From JAIQGF01 sp051006995 (GTDB lineage Bacteria; Acidobacteriota; Terriglobia; Terriglobales; Acidobacteriaceae), in contig JBPCSQ010000010.1 of the NCBI GenBank assembly GCA_051006995.1, forward strand, positions 90,055-154,054: a stretch of DNA of 64,000 nucleotides, given 5' to 3'. This document shows, one piece after another, positions 59,110 through 64,000 of this stretch (the first letter of the stretch is position 1; the number at the start of each line of letters is the position of its first letter). The notes beneath the pieces are model-generated. The model was not told the origin of the DNA. It ran no database searches and saw only the letters and a list, made by a program, of their open reading frames with translations. Made by a program: the position numbers and the translations under genes.

Positions 59110-60981
59110 CTATGACACCAGCACCGCTTTGGGTTGACAGACTTCCAGGCAAGCGCCGCACTTGGTGCACTTGGCCCGGTCGATCGTGTGCGCGTGATCT
59201 TTCTCGCCCAGAATGGCCTGCCCGGCGCACACCTTGACGCAGGCGCCGCAGCCGTTGCACATGACCGGATTGATTTCGTAAACAATCAGCTTCTTGCAGA
59301 CCTTGGCCGGGCAGACCTCGTCGCGGATGTGCGCCAGGTACTCATTGCGGAAGTAGCGCAGGGTGGTCAGCACCGGGTTGGCAGCGGTCTGGCCCAGGCC
59401 GCACAGCGAGGTTTCCTTCATCATCCAGCCGAGATCCTGCAGAGTATCGAGATCTTCTTCCTTGCCGCGCCCTTCGCAGATGCGCGTCAGGATGGCTTTC
59501 ATCTCCTGCGTACCCTGCCGGCAGGGGAAGCACTGCCCACAGGATTCTTCCTCGAGGAACTCCATGAAGTAGCGCGCGACGTCCACCATGCACGTGGTGT
59601 CGTCCATCACTACCATGCCGCCGGAACCCATCATGCTGCCGGCCTTCTGAAGCTGCTCGTAATCAATCGCCAAATCAATCAGGTCGGCCGGGATGCAGCC
59701 GCCCGACGGCCCGCCAATCTGCACCGCTTTCAGCTCGCGCCCGTTGGGGATGCCGCCGCCGATGTCGTAGATCATCTCCTTCAGCGTGATTCCCATCGGC
59801 ACTTCGACCAGGCCGGTGTTGTTGATCTTGCCGACCAGCGAGAACACCATGGTGCCCTTGCTCTTCTCCGTCCCGATGGAGGAGTACCAGTCGGCGCCGC
59901 GATTGATGATGTGACCGACGCTGGCCCAGGTCTTGACGTTGTTAATGATCGTGGGCTTGCCGAACAGCCCTTTTTCTGCAGGATAGGGCGGACGCGGGTG
60001 CGGCTCCCCGACGCGGCCCTCGATGGAGGCGATCAGCGCCGTCTCCTCCCCGCACACAAACGCGCCCGCACCTTGCACCAGGCGGATGCGGAAGCTCATC
60101 CCGGTGCCCAGGATGTTGTCGCCCAGCAGGCCGAGCTCTTCAGCCTGTTGCAACGCCATGCGCAGGTGCTGCACGGCCAGCGGATACTCGGCGCGCACAT
60201 ATACGTAGCCGGTCTTTGCGCCCAGCGCGAAGGCGCCGATGATCATGCCCTCGATTACGCTGTGCGGATTGCCTTCCAGCAGCGACCGGTCCATGAACGC
60301 CCCGGGATCACCCTCGTCGGCGTTGCAGATGATGTAGCGCTCGATTTCGCCATGCCCGTTGGGCTTGCCGTTCTGCCGGCACAGGCTCCACTTCACGCCC
60401 GTCGGGAACCCGGCGCCGCCGCGCCCGCGCAGCCCCGACTTGGTGACCGTTTCGATCACCTTCTCAGGCGTCAGGCCGTTCAGCGCCTTGGCAACCGCGG
60501 CATAACCGCCGACGCGCAGGTAATCCTTGATCTCCTTGGGGTCAATCTTGCCGTTGCTGGCGAACAGCACGCGCTGCTGGCGCGCGTAGAACGGGACTTC
60601 ATCCTCTTTTTCGCAGCGCTTGCCGCTGACCGGATCCTGGTAGAGCAGCTTCTCGACCGGCCTGTGGCCGTTGCAAACGCTGGCCACGATGTCGGCCGCA
60701 TGCGCCGCCGTCACCTTGTTGTAGAACGTGCCCTCGGGCCAGATCAGCATCACCGGGCCGCGCTCGCAGAAACCATGGCAACCGGTGCTTTTGACGTCGA
60801 TCTTTTCGGCCATGCCGGCCTTTTGCACCGCCTTGCGCAAACCCTCCAGCACCTCGTCGGCGCCCGCCGCGCTGCAGCCGCTGCCGGCACACACCGTCAG
60901 GCAGGGCTTCTGCGCGTCGCGCTCCGATAGGCACTGGCGGCGCAGTTGCTCCAGCTCCGTAAACGAATTCAACCTTGGCAT
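59110..60981 (-). CDS. nuoF: NuoF-like NADH-binding flavoprotein with extra Fe-S domains
   Basis: A 623-residue protein in three parts. Residues ~20-115: thioredoxin-like 2Fe-2S domain (LTVCAGSGCSAAG, STGCHGFCERGP). Residues ~150-540: NuoF core with FMN/NADH site (GLRGRGGAGFPTGVKWSLC, GEETALIASIEGRVGEP) and the 4Fe-4S site ESCGQCFPCRQG...SLCGLG. The C-terminal ~70 residues: two 4Fe-4S clusters (CNGCGACVKVC, CTKCGACLEVC). This architecture is that of HydB-type subunits of bifurcating enzymes rather than of respiratory complex I NuoF. GAGG lies 8 nt before the ATG. Confidence 0.93.
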   Translation of the reverse strand: MPRLNSFTELEQLRRQCLSERDAQKPCLTVCAGSGCSAAGADEVLEGLRKAVQKAGMAEKIDVKSTGCHGFCERGPVMLIWPEGTFYNKVTAAHAADIVASVCNGHRPVEKLLYQDPVSGKRCEKEDEVPFYARQQRVLFASNGKIDPKEIKDYLRVGGYAAVAKALNGLTPEKVIETVTKSGLRGRGGAGFPTGVKWSLCRQNGKPNGHGEIERYIICNADEGDPGAFMDRSLLEGNPHSVIEGMIIGAFALGAKTGYVYVRAEYPLAVQHLRMALQQAEELGLLGDNILGTGMSFRIRLVQGAGAFVCGEETALIASIEGRVGEPHPRPPYPAEKGLFGKPTIINNVKTWASVGHIINRGADWYSSIGTEKSKGTMVFSLVGKINNTGLVEVPMGITLKEMIYDIGGGIPNGRELKAVQIGGPSGGCIPADLIDLAIDYEQLQKAGSMMGSGGMVVMDDTTCMVDVARYFMEFLEEESCGQCFPCRQGTQEMKAILTRICEGRGKEEDLDTLQDLGWMMKETSLCGLGQTAANPVLTTLRYFRNEYLAHIRDEVCPAKVCKKLIVYEINPVMCNGCGACVKVCAGQAILGEKDHAHTIDRAKCTKCGACLEVCQPKAVLVS

Positions 60982-60996
60982 CTCGTTTCCTCGCGA

Positions 60997-61479
60997 TTAC
61001 CGCGCTGTCGCCGCCGGCTTGGCGTAGTACTTCTTCAACATGCCTTTGACCTTGGCCTGCGTCATGTTGGGGTGCGTGCTGTCGTTCACCCGCACCACCG
61101 GCGCCAGGCCGCAGCAGCCCACGCAGCGCACCGTGCGCACCGTAAATTCCATGTCGGCGGTGGTGCCGGGATCGTGGAGCTTCAGGTCGGTCAACAGCCG
61201 GTCCAGTACCTTGGGCGCGCCGCGCACGTGGCAGGCTGTGCCCAGGCATACCTGCACCAGGTTGCGGCCTACCGGCTCCAGGCTGAAGCAGTTGTAAAAG
61301 GTGGCCACGTGATACACGTCGGTGAGCGGCACGTTCAGCCGTTCGGCCACCTGCCGCAGCATGGGCTGGGGCAAGTACCTGTACTTTTCCTGGATTTCCT
61401 GCAGGATGGGAATCAGGCTGGAACGGCGGTCCTCAAATTGGGCCAGAATTTCCGGGATGACTTCGGTCTCCGTCGCCAT
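60997..61479 (-). CDS. nuoE: NuoE-like 2Fe-2S protein
   Basis: A 160-residue thioredoxin-fold Fe-S protein. Cluster ligands are VCLGTACHVRG and CVGCCGLAPVVRVND. It passes electrons with NuoF-like subunits in HoxE/HydC-type complexes. It is 15 nt upstream of the NuoF-like gene. Together they form a NAD(H)-reactive module. Confidence 0.92.
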   Translation of the reverse strand: MATETEVIPEILAQFEDRRSSLIPILQEIQEKYRYLPQPMLRQVAERLNVPLTDVYHVATFYNCFSLEPVGRNLVQVCLGTACHVRGAPKVLDRLLTDLKLHDPGTTADMEFTVRTVRCVGCCGLAPVVRVNDSTHPNMTQAKVKGMLKKYYAKPAATAR

Positions 61480-61506
61480 AGGCTCTCTCTCTGCCCTACA
61501 CCAGCA

Positions 61507-61776
61507 TCACTCTTTCGGACTGCGCCGCCACAGGAAGTGGGTACAGTTCCACACGTCCACGTGGCGCTGGAATTCGGGGTCGCCGCGATGCGCGGCGTCG
61601 GAAAATTTCTCCTTTTCGTCCGCTTCGATTACATTGCCGACATAGCTGGACAACTTGCGCCCCAGGTCCTTTTCGGCAAGGCGGTCGAACAAATCTTGTT
61701 CTGGGAGTTCTCCTCGACCTTCACAAAGCGGGCATTTCAGCAGGTGTTGACTCTTGCCAGTTGGCTGGTCGCTCAT
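61507..61776 (-). CDS. Small conserved-looking protein with CPLC motif
   Basis: An 89-residue protein. One zinc-finger-like CPLCEGRGEL motif near the N-terminus and a helical, charged remainder. No named family. It is first in the operon, 27 nt before the NuoE-like gene, so it may be a regulatory or assembly factor of that complex. ATG at 61776 with GAGG in the region 8-11 nt upstream. Confidence 0.65.
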   Translation of the reverse strand: MSDQPTGKSQHLLKCPLCEGRGELPEQDLFDRLAEKDLGRKLSSYVGNVIEADEKEKFSDAAHRGDPEFQRHVDVWNCTHFLWRRSPKE

Positions 61777-61849
61777 CGGTCCCTCGCGGCGGAAACCCGC
61801 CCGCGTAACAGCCGATTACAGACCTATCCGGCCAGCTTGGCTGTGAGGG

Positions 61850-61871
61850 CTATCACTAGTTTCTGTGATAG
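61850..61871. promoter_or_regulatory. Palindromic operator candidate
   Basis: CTATCAC-N8-GTGATAG, perfect 7-bp arms. It is 74 nt upstream of the first gene of the NuoE/F-like operon, a reasonable place for a regulator site. Confidence 0.5.
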
Positions 61872-61958
61872 AACCAATCGGTTTTTTCGATGGAAGGGTT
61901 CTTTGGGCCCCACATTGTCCGGTTTTGGCAAATGCGGGTAGGTCGTCTTCGCAACCCG

Positions 61959-62975
61959 TTAGTGAATCGAGGGTTGGCTCCCCGGGAAATACCTCATCGG
62001 CGTGTCCTTCGACGTGCGCAAGCCAGGCCTCATCTCGAACAAGACCGGAATGCAATTCACGGTGATGGCCGCCGTCGCCAGGTCGCCGTGCGTTCCGCCA
62101 GGCACAGTGAGGGTCAGCTCGGGCGTGCCGGTGATGCTGACCGTGTCCATAGAATCCGGCGCTCCCAGGTACATTTCCAGCGTGAGGTCCACGTTGATCT
62201 TGCCCGCCGCAGAAGTTCCGCGCGCCACCTGTCGCACGCCGACCACCTTGCCGGCGGGAACGTCGAAGTAGTCGGTCTTGACGCGTTCTTGCGCGAGCAC
62301 CGGCTCGATGACCTCTTCGATCTTCGCGACCTCCAGGCCCAGGCCGTCGGCCACCATGCCCACCGACTCGGGCAGGCCGTGATGCTTGATGACGCCGGCT
62401 TTCACCTTTGCCTGGAACTCTTCCACGGTCATGCCGGAGCCGATTTTGGCCTGCAAAGGCTGGCGCCGCGTGCTGGCGTTCACGACGCGATGACCGCTGG
62501 CGTGCGTCACTTTCTGGCAGGCGGTGGCCAGCGTCAGGATGAGCTTGTCGAGCACGAAGCCGGGATTCACGCCGGTTCCCAGCAGCACCACGTTGTGCTT
62601 GCTCGCGGTCTCATCGAGCTTGCGACTCAGTTCGGGATGCTTGCGGAACGGGTACGACAGCTCTTCGCACGTCGAGACCACGTGCAGTCCGGCCTCAAGA
62701 CATTCGGTAAGCTGGCCGGCAACCGAGGTCAGATACGACGAGGTCGTGTGCACCACCACGTCGGCGCCGGCGCGCAGAACGGCCTGCGAGTCGGCGCTGA
62801 TCTTGAGGCCGATTTCGCGTTTCGCACCGGCGACGGTCCCCAAGTCCTTGCCCGCCTTGGCGGGATCCACATCAATCGCGCCGACAATCTGGATTTCCGG
62901 CTTCTCCAGCATCAGGCGCACCATGCCCGCGCCGATCGGTCCGACCCCGTACTGAATCACGCGTATCTTCTTCAT
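61959..62975 (-). CDS. DapB-like / 2,4-diaminopentanoate dehydrogenase-like enzyme
   Basis: A 338-residue NAD(P)-dependent dehydrogenase. Rossmann motif IRVIQYGVGPIGAGMVRLM; VGAIDVDPAKAGKDLG; VVVHTTSSYLTSVAGQL; GTGVNPGFVLDKL. Similar in architecture to dihydrodipicolinate reductase but longer; the closest named enzyme I recall is 2,4-diaminopentanoate dehydrogenase of ornithine fermentation. GAGGAG immediately precedes ATG 62975. It is 90 nt downstream of tnaA, so both may act in amino-acid catabolism. Confidence 0.75.
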   Translation of the reverse strand: MKKIRVIQYGVGPIGAGMVRLMLEKPEIQIVGAIDVDPAKAGKDLGTVAGAKREIGLKISADSQAVLRAGADVVVHTTSSYLTSVAGQLTECLEAGLHVVSTCEELSYPFRKHPELSRKLDETASKHNVVLLGTGVNPGFVLDKLILTLATACQKVTHASGHRVVNASTRRQPLQAKIGSGMTVEEFQAKVKAGVIKHHGLPESVGMVADGLGLEVAKIEEVIEPVLAQERVKTDYFDVPAGKVVGVRQVARGTSAAGKINVDLTLEMYLGAPDSMDTVSITGTPELTLTVPGGTHGDLATAAITVNCIPVLFEMRPGLRTSKDTPMRYFPGSQPSIH

Positions 62976-63004
62976 GACTCCTCGATTTCCCGCAACGTAA
63001 GGAA

Positions 63005-63062
63005 AATGAACCACGGATTATCGCGGATGAACACGGATTCGCGAAAGATCCGTGGCGACCCG
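63005..63062. repeat. Short-word array between tnaA and the next gene, word AACCACGGAT
   Basis: GAACCACGGATTATCGCGGA, TGAACACGGATTCGCG and GATCCGTGGCGACCCGTGG. It ends 3 nt before the tnaA stop codon (63066-63068). A word seen in many unrelated bacterial genomes. Confidence 0.7.
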
Positions 63063-63065
63063 TGG

Positions 63066-64000
63066 TTACCGGTTTTCCGCGGCAGTGACCTTGGCCGCCG
63101 GCTCCAGCTTGGCGGTGAAGTGCCGCAAGAACGGCGGCTCGTAGGTGAGCTGGAGGCCGCCGATTTTTTCGCGGCGTTCCCAAACGGCGAGAATGACTTC
63201 GACCACGTAATCAATGTGGCTCTGGGTATACACGCGGCGCGGGATCGCCAGGCGCACCAGGTCCATTTTCGCCGCCTTGCCGAACATCAGCGAGCCAATC
63301 TCCACCGAGCGAATGCCGCCTTCCAGGTACAACTCGGCCGCCAGCGCCACGCCGGGAAATTGCTCCACCGGAATGTGCGGCAGGAAGGCGCGGGCGTCGA
63401 GATAAATGGCGTGCCCGCCCGGAGGCTGCACGATGGGCACACCCTTGGCGGCGATGTGGTTGCCCAGATACGCGGTCGAAGCGATGCGGTAGCGCAGGTA
63501 ATCTTCCTGCAGCGCCTCCTGCAAGCCGACGGCGACGGCTTCCAGGTCGCGGCCCGCCAGACCGCCGTAGGTCGGATAACCTTCGGTCAGAATCAGCAGA
63601 TCTTTTTCCTGCTGCGCCAGCAGGTCGTCGTTGGTGCAGAGAAACCCGCCGATGTTGGCCATGCCGTCTTTCTTCGCCGACATGGTGCAGCCGTCGCCGT
63701 AGCTGAACATCTCCTGCGCGATTTGCTTCGGCGTCTTGTCCTTGTATCCATCCTCGCGCAGCTTGATGAACCAGGCGTTCTCGGCGAAGCGGCAGGCGTC
63801 GAAATAGAGCGGGATTTTGTGCTGGCGGCAGACCGCGCTCACCGCGCGCACGTTCTCCATCGAAACCGGCTGGCCGCCGCCGGAGTTGTTGGTGACCGTC
63901 AGCATCACCAGCGGGACCGCGGCGGCCCGCTCGGACAGCAACCGCTCCAGCGCGGCGATGTCCCTGATGCCCTTGAACGGGTGGCGGGCGGCGGGCTGCA
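63066..64000 (-). CDS. tnaA: Tryptophanase (5' end outside window)
   Basis: About 311 residues of a PLP-dependent beta-eliminating lyase; the frame is open to the window edge. PLP lysine in GDGCTMSAKKDGMANIGGFL. RSVEIGSLMFG (Ile where tyrosine phenol-lyase has its substrate Arg) and the C-terminal LRHFTAKL (His where phenol-lyase has Phe) point to tryptophanase, which degrades tryptophan to indole, pyruvate and ammonia. Other stretches (NIGGFLCTNDD, YGGLAGRDLEA) resemble phenol-lyase, so a broader substrate range cannot be excluded. Confidence 0.88.
   Translation of the reverse strand, partial: QPAARHPFKGIRDIAALERLLSERAAAVPLVMLTVTNNSGGGQPVSMENVRAVSAVCRQHKIPLYFDACRFAENAWFIKLREDGYKDKTPKQIAQEMFSYGDGCTMSAKKDGMANIGGFLCTNDDLLAQQEKDLLILTEGYPTYGGLAGRDLEAVAVGLQEALQEDYLRYRIASTAYLGNHIAAKGVPIVQPPGGHAIYLDARAFLPHIPVEQFPGVALAAELYLEGGIRSVEIGSLMFGKAAKMDLVRLAIPRRVYTQSHIDYVVEVILAVWERREKIGGLQLTYEPPFLRHFTAKLEPAAKVTAAENR

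Noticed and set aside
56623..61479. Remnant of respiratory complex I
   Set aside because: Only NuoE/F/G-like parts, NuoF has extra N- and C-terminal Fe-S domains, there are no membrane subunits, and a glutamate-synthase domain is in the operon.
63066..64000. Tyrosine phenol-lyase identity
   Set aside because: Ile and His are found where phenol-lyase has Arg and Phe, so tryptophanase fits better, though not certainly.

Overview
This is a GC-rich bacterial chromosome window that most likely comes from an Acidobacteriota genome. The evidence is a VWA protein of the acidobacterial type, an S55 SpoIVB-like secreted protein, two PEP-CTERM proteins, a DUF4288-type protein, many secreted and multiheme proteins, and intergenic short-word repeats that I associate with this phylum. 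There is no prophage, CRISPR array, rRNA or tRNA. Both ends of the window cut a gene (an S55 protein at the left, tryptophanase at the right).

Layout. 0-6.3 kb: S55 protein, VWA protein, two tandem membrane proteins carrying only a histidine-kinase H-box, a ZIP metal transporter, a probable small structured RNA with a very strong ribosome-binding sequence, a Nudix hydrolase and a secreted protein. 6.3-20.3 kb: a minus-strand operon from one recognisable promoter, coding for an outer-membrane barrel, a CHASE2-adenylate/guanylate cyclase and a 3049-residue FecR/CARDB surface protein with nine ~97-residue repeats. 20.5-27.2 kb (plus strand): M20-like hydrolase, PD40 propeller protein, C_GCAxxG/split-Soret-like cytochrome, LigD-type phosphoesterase-ligase and a Sel1 protein. 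27.3-33.8 kb: an aromatic amino acid operon (trpC-trpF-trpB-trpA-chorismate mutase-DAHP synthase-tyrA). 33.9-39.9 kb: cytochrome c, barrel protein, TrmO-like protein, receiver protein and a MacAB-type efflux set. 40.2-42.3 kb: CpxR/CpxA-like two-component system, divergent from macA. 42.4-43.1 kb: a REP-associated transposase with nested hairpins. 43.3-45.3 kb: nrfH-nrfA nitrite reductase. 45.3-54.0 kb: an unusual tricarboxylate gene cluster (HD protein, MmgE/PrpD, DUF4288, fused aconitase-family hydratase, isocitrate/isopropylmalate-type dehydrogenase, citD-citE fusion, citF). 54.0-56.5 kb: two PEP-CTERM genes. 56.6-61.8 kb: a NuoE/NuoF/HoxU-like plus FMN glutamate-synthase-domain operon resembling electron-bifurcating complexes. 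62-64 kb: a diaminopentanoate-dehydrogenase-like gene and tnaA.

The most unusual pattern is in the spacers. Many spacers, and almost every one inside the trp/aro operon, contain a short degenerate tandem array built from its own private 6-10 nt word. These arrays begin on or just next to the upstream stop codon (often supplying it), run up to the next start codon without a Shine-Dalgarno sequence, and in places extend into coding sequence (TrpA C-terminus, LigD linker). They appear to have displaced the normal start of trpB. Separate REP-type palindromes also sit inside the fused aconitase gene. The two best candidate biochemical novelties are the tricarboxylate cluster and the bifurcation-type operon.
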